Positions 10,514 to 20,900 of a stretch of DNA of 64,000 nucleotides are shown here, one piece after another; the stretch's first letter is position 1, and each line of letters begins with the position of its first letter. The DNA lies in assembly GCF_029784165.1 (NCBI RefSeq), contig NC_073696.1:2480001-2544000 (forward strand). Direction: 5' to 3'. This stretch comes from Wyeomyia smithii (Eukaryota; Arthropoda; Insecta; Diptera; Culicidae). The translations under genes and the position numbers were made by a program. The notes under the pieces are model-generated. The model saw nothing but the letters and a program-made list of their open reading frames with translations. It was not told where the DNA came from and searched no databases.

Positions 10514-10549
10514 GCCAATATCAAAATATTTTCTTTTCTCCTCGATTAC
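9802..10549 (+). other. pol-env spacer with repeated TCCGGAT motifs and A-runs
   Basis: No gene is seen. GTCCGGAT or its complement occurs four times (about 9861, 9898, 10093, 10113): two in opposite orientation 30 bp apart and two in a close pair. Three A-runs (10201-10223, 10339-10351, 10462-10510) punctuate the rest. An open frame running through the last A-run into env encodes polylysine and is not credible as the env start. Confidence 0.7.
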
Positions 10550-10552
10550 AGG
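10531..10552 (+). promoter_or_regulatory. Splice acceptor for env
   Basis: A pyrimidine-rich tract (TTCTTTTCTCCTC) leads to TTACAG with the cut after 10551. The codon phase at 10552 matches the two-base overhang of the leader exon ending at 2072, and a hydrophobic segment follows at once. Together these support a spliced env RNA. Confidence 0.8.
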
Positions 10553-12670
10553 AGCATTTTTCTTCTCGTTAACCTATTCTGGTTAACGAATGGTGGATTC
10601 ATTTTAGAGGAACAACACGAGCCGTTGATAAGAATGGGCACATACGTGTTGAAGGTAAGATTCCCGGTATTAGGATTAGAAGAAGGAGGGAAGGCCTTAT
10701 TAAAATCTAAGGCAGATTATAATTATACTTGTGTATTATTACAAAAAATAATAAAAAATACACATTGTAATGTCATGCTGAGTGATTTAGAAATGGCATT
10801 CAACAAAAGCATGGATATGAATAAGTTCATAAAAGAATTTTTTCCATCCCGAAGAACTCGTGGTTTTATAACAGCCATTGGAGGTATGGATTCTGATGAT
10901 AGAATTCGGGTGGATATAAATCTGGACAAATTAAGAAGGAACGAGGAATCCTTGGTCTTATCACTAGATCATCAAACTGCGACAATTGATGCTATGTACA
11001 AATTTGTAGACAGCTCAATGTTGCATATAGATGATAAGATGAAAAACGTGATGAATACGTTCAACACATTAGGGAAACTGGTCCAAGACGACTTAAGTTT
11101 CGCTAGTACATATAAAAAGGCACTACAACTTGAGTCGGAATTAATTGAAATTGGATTTAGAATTCAATCTTTAATAAATGACTTAAATAAACAACAGAAT
11201 ATTATACTACAAGTCTTGCTTAATAAAGACAATAGTATAACATGGTTTATTCAATTACTAGAGCCAGCAATTTTGTTGCAAATATTAAAAGAGGCTGAAA
11301 GTAAGATCAAAGGGGGCCTCGAATTTCCAAGAAGACAAAATAGCGGAATATTGTCAGAGATTTTGAGAATAACGGATGTATCCTTTAAAACGGAGAACAA
11401 CCAAATGTTGTCAATTGACCTGAAGATACCGTTAGTTTCAAAGAGGAAATTCAAAGCATTTAAGGGAAGTTTTATTCCACAAATAAATAGAACTATTATC
11501 ATGACCATTAATTTGGATCGGAATATAATAATTGAGGAAATTGATAACTATTGGGGATTCCTATTAACGGAAACTCAATACGAAAACTGCAAAATATACA
11601 TGAATTTTAGAATTTGTGAATTAAAACTGAAGGAGGAAAATTTAACTTCAGAAAACGAGTGCCTATTGAATCTCAGATTCAGAAATTCAACAGAAAATTG
11701 TAAGATTAAACTTCTGAGAGTCAATCACGACGCTTGGTTTGAAACCGAGGAGTCAAATGTTTGGGAGTATGTAACCCCACAAGAAGTTGAAGTAAATATT
11801 TTCCATGGAGAAAATAAAACAAAATTGATTGTTAGGGGTACAGGTCGAATGAGGCTAACCCCAAACATGAGGATTCAAACAAATAACACAAAAATTTGGT
11901 ATTCAGATACTACAGTATCGGATAACAAAGCATTAGTAAACACAATGAACTACAAAATAATGAATTTTACGTGGGAAGAAAGTACAATGCATTTGATCCC
12001 AACATTGAGTGGAAATTTCTCTAAAGTTTCATTCTATGATCGAAAGAAGCTTTTTGATTTAGGAATCGATGTTGAAGTTCTCAAAAAGCAAAGACCCTTC
12101 CTAGAAAATTTAATTTATTCTCCACTTTCATCAGGCTGGACTATAGCTAGTATAGGGACTGGAGCAATAATTATGTTGGCAACGTTGATAGTACTTTTTA
12201 TTTGTTGCTTTAAAGGGCAGATTTCTTGCCCACAAAACAAAAAGTACGTCTCTTCATATTCCAAGGAAAGGAAGTCGAAACCTTTTAAACAAAGGAATCC
12301 AAAGGTTTCAATTCTGAAAAAACCTCGTTCATCACCTCCAAAGATACCGTTGAGAGGACAAAAGATTACCCATTTAGGGCCATTGATCGACCCACGGGAA
12401 CCGAATTCAGACGCTGAGATGCTTAAAAGGAGGAAAGATATTTTCGCCAATCCAAATTTAGAACATAATGGAGAAATCATGCTCATGCGTGAATTAAATC
12501 CACAAGCGAATTTACCAGCAATTCAAAAATTAGAAGAAGAATATATGGAACCAGATATATTTCAAACCTCAACAGGAATAACAAATGAAAGCGATATCCA
12601 GGGGATATCAGAAAATAAGACAATTATAAAAACACAAACTAGAAGACCACCAGTCAGAATTCGGTGGTAG
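10552..12670 (+). CDS. env: Envelope glycoprotein (errantivirus/baculovirus F-like)
   Basis: About 705 codons after the acceptor. A hydrophobic signal-peptide core lies right behind the junction (about 10553-10597); its start codon appears to come from the leader exon. An RRTR furin-type site (10850-10861) is followed by a hydrophobic Gly-rich segment that looks like a fusion peptide. Many N-X-S/T sites follow (at least eight). A membrane span runs from about 12137 to 12211, then a basic, Pro-rich cytoplasmic tail of about 150 residues, longer than I expect for gypsy Env. The cleavage site near the N-terminal side followed by a long ectodomain matches baculovirus F and errantivirus Env proteins, which mediate membrane fusion and particle spread. 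The next in-frame ATG (10634) would drop the signal peptide, so it is a poor start. The frame is intact to TAG at 12668. Confidence 0.85.
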
Positions 12671-13422
12671 AAAAAGTTGATACAGAGCGACGACCTACAG
12701 CTAATTATAACATAATGCGTTCGCCAATAGCAACAAAAAAGCATTTGAATGAACCGAAGAGCTGGAAATCCAGGATAAGTAAATGTCTTGTCAAAGATTG
12801 TCAAAAATGTCTGCACGTAATAATGTCAAATAGATGAGCACTATAAAAGAATTAAAAGGGGAAGAGGAAACATACCTCCCATAAATAACGCGAAAGAGTA
12901 AAACTTTGATTAATTAAATCGGAAGAGACCCCACATTATTTGAAAGAAGGGCCTTTCAAATGAAAATAGAAGAAATGAAATATTGACCTAGAGCGGATAA
13001 AAGTTTCCCTCGTTACAATCAGTATCCCATGGGAAATGTTAAATGAGATCGTACTTACCGTTCGACAATAGTAAAATTGAACATTGTCGATAAACTGAAT
13101 TTTTTTTTTACGATTTTTTATGTTTGAATGGATAGTGAATTATTGGACAAGGGAACACTACCTAGAATGACTGTGATTTGAATGAAATAACAAGGGAGTA
13201 GTGACCCAGAATGGTAGTTATTGAGTATACGAATTGTTAATTATATTATATACAGCAATGTATTAAGAATTTATTTTACTCATTTCTTTTTGCAGACAGA
13301 GCAAATGAGATACGAACAGGCCTATAGCCTAGGAAATTGAGGTAAATATATATAGAAAAAAAAAAAATAAGAATTTAAATCCTGTTTGTAGTAGTCAACA
13401 AATACTTTTGACACTACGTAAA
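12671..13422 (+). other. env-SPSB spacer with candidate splice acceptors
   Basis: An AT-rich spacer of about 750 bp. CATTTCTTTTTGCAG ends at 13295, a strong acceptor by sequence, but joining the leader exon there gives a short frame that stops within a few codons, so SPSB would need re-initiation at 13423. A weaker AG at 13390-13391 (CCTGTTTGTAG) keeps the leader start codon in phase with SPSB. Which is used cannot be told from sequence. Confidence 0.6.
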
Positions 13423-14361
13423 ATGTATGCCAAGAAACATTTAAACAAACGAAGAGGACTAAAACATAGGGTAACGCCTCAAATTACAAATATGGAAAGA
13501 CCGAAAAGACACGAAAATTATGAGATACCACAAAGATTAAAAATTTTGTTGGAAAGACCAACAGTATCTCTGGAAGAACAGATAAGACATTCCTGGAATA
13601 AGGAAGACTGTTCTGAAAACATATTTGTAGAAACTAATGGTCTCACAGCCCATCGAACTTATGCAAGAAACAATACTGATTGCATAAGAGGTAAAGTTGG
13701 GTTCACAAAAGGTCTCCATGTATGGGAAATAACATGGCCTAGTGAACAGAGGGGGACACATGCATACGTTGGAATAGCAACGTCTGATGCAACCTTACAA
13801 TGCATGGGTTATCAAAGTCTATTAGGACTAGATAGCAATTCTTGGGGCTTTGACATAAACAGGGGCATGACGCTTCATGATTCAATCATTGACACGTACC
13901 CGAAAAAACAAAATGGTAGAGAACGAAAATCTTTTGAAAAATTCAAAATAAAGTTCGAGACTATTAAAGTGATACTGGATATGGATAAAGGCACACTGAG
14001 CTTTTTAGCCAATGGCCAATACTTTGGAGAAGCCTTCGAGGGTCTCCAAAATAAGACACTATACCCAATAATTTCAACAGTTTGGGGCAGAAGTGAGGTA
14101 AAAATGGAATATTTAGGTGGTTTAGAGTCTAAACCAATTACCTTACAGGAATTGTGCAAATACACAATCTGTAAAGGAATGTGTTCAATACATTTCAAAG
14201 AAAATGTCAAACTTTTCCAATTACCAAAGTCAATAGAGAACTATTTGTGCCTTCAAGGAAAGGACTTTTGGAAAAGGAGTCTGAACACAGACAGAAAACA
14301 TGAATGCACAAATTATTGTGTCACAAATAACACGATTGGGCTCCGAGTAAAAGACGTGTGA
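13423..14361 (+). CDS. SPRY domain and SOCS box protein (SPSB/Gustavus-like) inside the retrovirus
   Basis: 312 residues from ATG 13423; the frame is open upstream and could be extended by about 15 residues through the acceptor at 13391. Residues 48-232 are a SPRY domain with the family's hallmark stretches TDCIRGKVGF, GLHVWEITWP, RGTHAYVGIAT, ILDMDKGTLSF and LYPIISTVWG. Residues 237-276 form a SOCS box: LQELC for Elongin B/C binding and LP at 267-268 as a Cullin-5 box. Of pocket positions known to bind the Asn-rich target peptide in SPSB proteins, Arg78, Tyr130, Leu133 and Trp221-Gly222 are kept, while those matching Pro70 and Ala72 differ (numbering from memory). The last 36 residues, basic with several Cys, are extra relative to host SPSBs of about 270-280 residues. 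The family recruits targets to an E3 ubiquitin ligase. The gene is intronless, in sense, within the LTR bounds, and its stop runs into an A-run. The protein family is very well supported; its role in the element is unknown. Confidence 0.93.
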   Translation: MYAKKHLNKRRGLKHRVTPQITNMERPKRHENYEIPQRLKILLERPTVSLEEQIRHSWNKEDCSENIFVETNGLTAHRTYARNNTDCIRGKVGFTKGLHVWEITWPSEQRGTHAYVGIATSDATLQCMGYQSLLGLDSNSWGFDINRGMTLHDSIIDTYPKKQNGRERKSFEKFKIKFETIKVILDMDKGTLSFLANGQYFGEAFEGLQNKTLYPIISTVWGRSEVKMEYLGGLESKPITLQELCKYTICKGMCSIHFKENVKLFQLPKSIENYLCLQGKDFWKRSLNTDRKHECTNYCVTNNTIGLRVKDV

Positions 14362-15092
14362 AAAAAAAAAAAAATTATGGATTTACACACATCTGTCAGC
14401 ATATTTTTTTTTAGATATATAACTATGTAGTATGATAGAGTTTAATTTTAATAGTACATAATTATTTTTGGGATTATTCTACATTTTATTATACAATTAT
14501 TTAATAGAAAACAAAATGAGTATATTTACAGATTAATCCTGCCTAAAACCTCAAATCAGGGGGGGTTTTAGGTCAACAGCAATTTACCAGGCGATCCACA
14601 GAAGACGAGAAGGAAGATAAACCAGAATGGTGAATAGAAGGAAGGTAAAACAGAATGATGGTATGGTGAGTGTAGATTGCTGCTATACGGTAATGCAAGT
14701 GTAATTTTGGGTTATCCTTTTCGGTATTAAATACTTGCATTGCTGTAGACCTTTTTTTTTTTTTCATATTTCCAATATTTTTACTTTTAATTTGGTATAA
14801 GATTTTTTGGCTTAATTATTGACAAGAGGGGTGAATTATCATGAATTCTCAAAATTATATATTTGTGAGAAAAATATTTTTCTTGACTCTATATTTTGAG
14901 TAAGAAAATGGAAATATTAAAATTAAAATTGTTTTCATTATTAATAAATATTAAAGACATATATGCTTAAATGGGAAAACATGAAAAAGGTATCAAATTG
15001 GGAAGAAGTTGACAATAGGAGAGAGTAGAGAATAGAAAAAAAAAAAAAAAAAAAAATTTTATTTAAAGTTTATTACATTAATTAATCATTTG

Positions 15093-15124
<32 letters not shown>

Positions 15125-16043
15125 ATTATAATATAAATAAAATACACTAAAATTAAAAGTAAAGTAACATACAATTTAAAATATTCAGAGCGTAAAGATA
15201 GGGATATAAAGTTAGGAACTAAGACTAGGGTCAGACAGTAGGAGAACGATAAAAGGATCAGTACTCACCGAACGGACGGCGGAGATAAAAGACGGATGGA
15301 GAGAGATGAATCTAGAACGGATTCAGTAAATATATATTTGACTGAATCAGAAATTAATATAGCAGTTGAATAAAACGGAAGAGAAAAGCAGTCTTTCATC
15401 ATCAATCAAGAAAGATGTTTAAGGAGATAAGACTATTCTATCAGCTAGGAGAAGCCGGATAAGTCATTATATACACACACTTTACACCACTTGCAATGGG
15501 ATAGACCTGAAGAGCAGGATCGATGAAAACGGGTTTATGTCTTCAGGGAACAGGAAGAATCCCAAATTTATCGGCAGGATTATAAGTGTAGAGAAACACC
15601 AGATCAAGTCTTAGGACTACGTGCAACAAATGATCGGTGTTATATCCGAGCATAAAGATTAAAAGCTGTAACATCTAGGATATATCTCAACAGAATTCAG
15701 GACTTAGGTCAACCAAGAAAGATCCTGAAACAACAAATATTCTTCGTGTTAATGGGACGGATAATACCAAGGAAGGAGGATAGACAGGAGTGGATAGAGG
15801 AGCGAACGAAAGGGGGCGGACGGCTCTCAGGAAAGGAGAAGGAGAAGGAGTACGGAATAGTATGGATAGAACAGTAGTAGCTAGGGAATAGAGTAGTAGG
15901 GTACAGAGGCAAAAGATCTTTCATTTCCAAATTATCCAAAAATCAGGTTCCTTCAAATTTTTTTTTTTGTAACCCATGCCAAATACTTTCATCATGTTTT
16001 TAATGAATTGCATTAATTAAAAACTCGATCAGTGGGGGTTTTA
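14362..16043 (+). other. Retrovirus 3' region with duplicated polypurine-like motif
   Basis: No credible gene. It contains A-runs (14361-14374, 15036-15056, 15093-15122) and purine-rich stretches near 14605-14645 and 15765-15850. TCAGTGGGGGTTTTA ends exactly where the 3' LTR starts (16029-16043) and is the best polypurine-tract candidate, although interrupted by T. Nearly the same 15-mer (one mismatch) occurs at 14556-14570, so 1.47 kb lies between two copies. Confidence 0.75.
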
Positions 16044-16850
16044 TGAGCCGACCTGATTTTAGGCGGTTACAATTAATTTCCATTCTCTTCCAAAGAAGGA
16101 TTAAGAAAAATCCTAAATGGAAAAATATCTTTGGAAAAACTTGTCATTAATATGCATGGACAAGATGATGAAATCATTTCTCTTGTCAATTTGTTTCAAC
16201 ATCGCAAGTGTTGAAACTTGAAATTCCATCCACCACTCATGTTTTGAAAATATGAAAAGTGGATCATAATCAAAGAAGGTATTGTTTTGATTATGGAGGC
16301 AAAAACAATACCTCAGTTATTAAATCGTACGCAAGTTCGAATGTTTTAAGTTTATATTTACAGCAAAAAACTCCAATTCGCGGATGTTTAATCAAAACAT
16401 GCGACCGAGCGGATTTGCGAAAAAGTCAACAACGATTGCATCAGCCGTGCACGGGCACGTTCGCGAGGAAAGAGACGGAAGAGCGGCCCGCTCTCGTGAG
16501 AAGACGACGCCGCGGGAAAATTCGGAGTGACCGGAGTAGCGGCGAATACTTAAGCTGGGACTTCAAGGAAGTCCGCCGTCGTGATAGTGATACCCCTCGT
16601 GAGGCAGGTGCCTACGTCGTTATAGATAGTCCGCGGTTCGTTTAGGTGTTAACTCTTAAGTTTTATTCCGCGAGGCAGAAGTGATGCCCGTTGTTTAAGT
16701 TTCGGTTTAGTGTTTAAGTGATTTAATATTTTTCAACTTAACTGATAGATTAAAAGTAATTAAAATCGAGCAGATGTAGTGCAGTTAATCAAAGGACATA
16801 TCACATTCAGCAGTAATAGTGTCTAACCACTCGGTACGTATTTCGCTTCA
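16044..16850 (+). repeat. 3' LTR
   Basis: Same 807 bp as 857-1663. It starts directly after GGGGGTTTTA and ends TTCGCTTCA, followed by the AATC duplication at 16851-16854. It should supply the polyadenylation site. Confidence 0.95.
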
Positions 16851-17656
16851 AATCTTCACTGATTGTGTGGATATATGTCTGCATTGCTACTATTCATGCA
16901 TTTACTGCTATTTGAAGAGTGTTTTTCATGCTAGAATATTGATTGAAAATAAAGTGGATTTTTGGCGATTTTTGTTGCATACAAACAATCGGTTCAAGTA
17001 TATTCAAAACAACAAGATGCAATACGTAAAGTATTTTTATTTGGTTCCCAGATTAGTTCTTAAGATGAACAATTATTATAACAATGCATTTCATTGTTAT
17101 TTTTGCAAGTTTTTCCTCGAAGGCAATGTTGAGTCCCAATAATTTCCTCAGCGTATTACATATTTCTTTTTAACAAAAATCCAAGACGTGAAGTAACATA
17201 CGAATGTGGACAATTGCATAAGTCATATTCCACGTGGACTAGTTTTTGATGATTTTAGACCACCTTCCCTCTCAGTGGATAATCATTCATATATATTCTA
17301 AAAAATTTGTATGAATCTTGGACATTCGCCAACATAAACTGTTCATGTAGAATGTGAATGGCCCCCAAATTGCTTTTCATATTTATTATCTCGTTTAAGT
17401 CGTTTTAGGCTGTTTAATTTAGTGAAAGTAGCAAAGTGTTACTCCAAATTCATCAAAATAATGAAGTGATCAAAGTCACCCCGGAATGGTGATTGGTGTA
17501 AAATTTCTAGAGCATATTTAAAAACAGCAAAATTGCTGCTAAACTTTTGAAGTAATGACTGAATCTTTTTCAATGCATGCCAGTACTTATTTTAAAAATA
17601 TTAAACAATATTTTTTTCAGTATATTCTAAACATATTTAAGATACAATAAAAAAAT
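16851..17656. other. Retrovirus flank, nothing recognised
   Basis: AT-rich sequence of about 800 bp. Short open frames show no domain. It continues the sequence that was to the right of position 856 before the insertion. Confidence 0.6.
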
Positions 17657-17873
17657 CACAGGAGGGTTGTGTGCAAAGCCACGACCGCAAGGTTGAAGTA
17701 GAATACTTTTACAAGAAAGATAACCCGGCTGCTTGCGTGTCAGTCATTTTGAAATCGAATTTGTTTCGTATATACCGCTTGTTAAGCACAGTATCAACAA
17801 ATCGTAATAAACATCACACTGCTGTGCATTTGCAGCAGCATCAAACCTCAGTTGCAGTTTATTATTAACCATT
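17657..17873 (+). repeat. Family A, copy 2, left part
   Basis: Begins CACAGGAGGGTTGTGTG and is nearly identical to 38990-39210. Its first ~95 bp recur inverted at 22812-22905, so copy 2 is bounded by long inverted repeats. It is interrupted at TAACCATT by the L1-like LINE. The open frame at 17671-17868 recurs at 38994-39197 but shows no domain. Confidence 0.75.
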
Positions 17874-17955
17874 TTTTTTTTTTTTTTTTTTTTTATAAAA
17901 GTATAAGTTTATTTGTCGCTATATTGTTTAATTAAAAATTATCTATATAATTGTA

Positions 17956-20900
17956 TCAAACACCGACTTCTAAATTGAAGTTCAATTCTTCTACATTTAT
18001 CCTACCATTACAATTATCAATGAAGGTAATGTATCTAAACAAGAGTTTCAAAATTTCCCTTCTTGGTGTCGCTGATATACCTTCAAGCGAGGGCCGCAAG
18101 AGTTCATCAATCGTCAGTGTTCGTTGATAGCCAGTCCAAGCAAGCAGCTTTTGTTGGAGTAGTTGGTGCGCTGCGCGCACTCTGGTGCAGCCAAAATATT
18201 TGTGCTGGATGGTCTCCTCACCAGCTCTACAGTGTATACACACTGGCTCATCAGTTCGTCTCATTTTGAACAGCAGTTGACGATGTGGCAACTTATTGTT
18301 GAGGTACATGTATAGAGTACTTTTTTCCGCAGACAGCAGACTTCGACCACAAATATTTTTCCAAACACGGACCCAATTGGTATTTGGATTTTTGATCTCC
18401 ACTTTTGGTTTGTCTGTTTGTTCGATGAAATAACGATGGATCGAACAGGCGGAGGGGTGTAGACGGATTTGAAGGGGAAGATGTGTAATATTGCTTAGGA
18501 TGATTTTAAAACAAGGAAGATCGCGGATGGAATTTGAGTTGGGAGGAATTGCTTGTTGTAGTAAGGAATTATAAAAAGGAAGGGAGTCTAATTCGTGTAT
18601 ATGTCGGTTAATCAATAAAGCCTTACATTTAAGCGCCGGTAAATGCAGTTTGAGGCCACCATCCTCTCTGTTGCGTGACATTTGCTGCATAGGTATAGTA
18701 GCATAACACCCACGGAAGAGATAGCTACGCATGGTGGCCGTTAGTTTCGCTATGTGTGCTGGAGTCAGTGCTAAGTTGGCTGCCATGTACCAGATTTTCG
18801 ATGTCAAGAAAACGTTTAACAGCGTAACTTTCTGATGTAGCGTCAAACTGCGCAACGAATGATGCCAAATTTGTCGTCTGAAATTGGTTACCAGAGTGTT
18901 CCAGTTGAACGAAACCATCTCCTGTACTGAGTTTGTAAAAACTACGCCAAGTATTTTGATAGTTTCCTCCGTCCGCAGCCATGGTACTGTCATAGGGTGA
19001 TTAGTTTCACCGACGTCGATTGCCGTTGTTTTTGCTTCATTCAAGCGGGCTCCGGAAGCATTTCCAAACCACCTGATCAGATCTCGCATTGTATTGAGCT
19101 GCTCCACACTGGTGACGATGGCACTAATGTCATCTGCATAAGCAACTACCAAATCAGTCCCACACACGCGTTCTAATTGTCGTAGGAGAGGGTGCAGATA
19201 TATCACGAACAAATGCATTGAAAGTGGGTCCCCCTGACGAACCGATCTCTGAATTGGAAAGGGTGCGGAGAGGTGTCCGTTGATGAGCAGTCTGGAGGAG
19301 GAAGCAGTCGATATACGAGAGAGTAGATTCACTAATGCCGTGTTAAAACCCAGGGATCGCATTGTATTGAATAAAAATTGTTGATCGACGCGATCAAACG
19401 CATGATCCAGATCAAAGGAAATAAGCTTTCCATGTCTGCCGTTTGCTTTTAATTGTGCGATCCTATCTTTCATGCTAAGTGTGGCTTGAAATATATTTCG
19501 CCCAGTATTCGAACACTTTTGTGATCCGGTCAGTACGGAATGAGTTTGTAACACATTCTCCAAGCGGTGCTTTAAAATACGGGATAAGATTTTATAATCG
19601 TAATTGATGAGACTGATGGGCCTGTATGAACGAGCGGTGTTCCCCGCACCGCGTTTTTTTACCAGAACGATCACTCCGTTCATGAACTCGTTTGGAATGT
19701 TTGATCCGATGGCTTCATTCAAAATTAAGTTTAGTTCTCGGTGAATCACATTGAAAGTTTTTAAGTAAAACTCTTTTGGAAGGCCGTCGGGGCCAGGAGA
19801 TTTTTTTGATGAGCTGGATCGAATAGCAGATAGTATTTCGTCTGTCGTGATTTCATTCATACAGCCTTCGTTCGCCGCATCCTCTTCTGGGATGACTCTC
19901 TCGCATTGGAATATTTCATCCACTTCCTCCACATTCTCTCGTGCATACAGACCAGAAAAATATTGAACCATATGATCACGTATATTATCAGCGTTGTCTA
20001 TTATTTCGTCCGTTTCGGTCTGCAGTAGTTCGATAGTGGTTCTCTTTCGTGCTCGTTCTCCTAGTTGGTAGGTAGACAGTGGTTCTCCGGCGACGAACAT
20101 TTCGTTTATTTGCACGAACATTTCGGAGAAGCGGCGTTGATGTAGCAGCATTTCGGCTTTTATCCGGTTGATGGTGGTGAGCATGGCACGGTTGTTGTAG
20201 TAGTCGTCATATGCTTGCCGGAGTAGTACGTAGAGACGTTGTTGTTCCCGATAAAAGCAATCGTACATTATTTTGGACTTCCATCGAAAGAACGATTTAA
20301 TTTTCGGCTTCGCCACTGCTAGCCACCATTCCATCCATGACTGGAAATTGCGGCGTTGACGAGTCCAGTACTGCCACTGTGTTTGGAACTCTTCGATGTG
20401 TTCGGTAGTGAGGAGGTGGGGGCGGAGACACCAAAAACCGTTCCCATGTGCTTGGTTAGGAAGAGGGAGACATACCCTAGCGGTGACGGCTTTGTGGTCA
20501 GAGAAACAACATACATGGGTAGTGACGGATCTTAGCTGCTCTCGGAGACCAGCACTCACGTAGAATCGATCGAGCCTGGACGAGGAGTTATGAGTGATAT
20601 ACGTATATGCAGTATCTCGTGGACGTAGTTGTTGCCAGACATCAAGCAGACGCAGTTGCTGTACGGTGGCTAACAGAGCAGGACTCGAGTTGTTTCCCGT
20701 CGCATCGCATTGCCGTAGCACACAATTGAAATCGCCCCCTAGGACGGTGTGGTCAGTGCGATGGCGAAGATAATATGCGATCGTGTTGTTGAAAAAACGC
20801 TCTCGTTCGGCACGCAGAGCGGTTCCTGACGGAGCATACACGTTACAAAGTGTCGTGTTATTTATACGCAGAGCAAGCAATCTCCCGTCCAGACTTTTTT

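Larger units (their letters stand above)
857..16850 (+). mobile_element. Complete gypsy-type endogenous retrovirus carrying gag, pol, env and an SPSB gene
   Basis: The element is bounded by two 807-bp direct repeats that start TG and end CA. AATC flanks it on both sides (853-856 and 16851-16854), a 4-bp target-site duplication as expected for Ty3/gypsy integrases. At about 15,994 bp it is roughly twice the usual length of an insect errantivirus; the extra length is a 2.1-kb leader, A-rich spacers, a fourth ORF of host type and a 1.7-kb 3' region. gag, pol, env and the SPSB ORF are all open and in the same direction. I found no difference between the LTRs on reading them side by side, which implies recent insertion. 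Gypsy/errantivirus affiliation comes from the pol domain order (protease, RT, RNase H, integrase) plus env. Confidence 0.95.

Noticed and set aside
10445..10551. Env start upstream through the A-run (polylysine)
   Set aside because: Begins at TTG and runs through a homopolymer; a splice acceptor and signal peptide lie just downstream.
17671..17868. Small gene shared by two repeat copies (also 38994-39197)
   Set aside because: Conserved because it lies in a repeat; no domain, and the frame is not kept in the inverted copy at 22812-22905.
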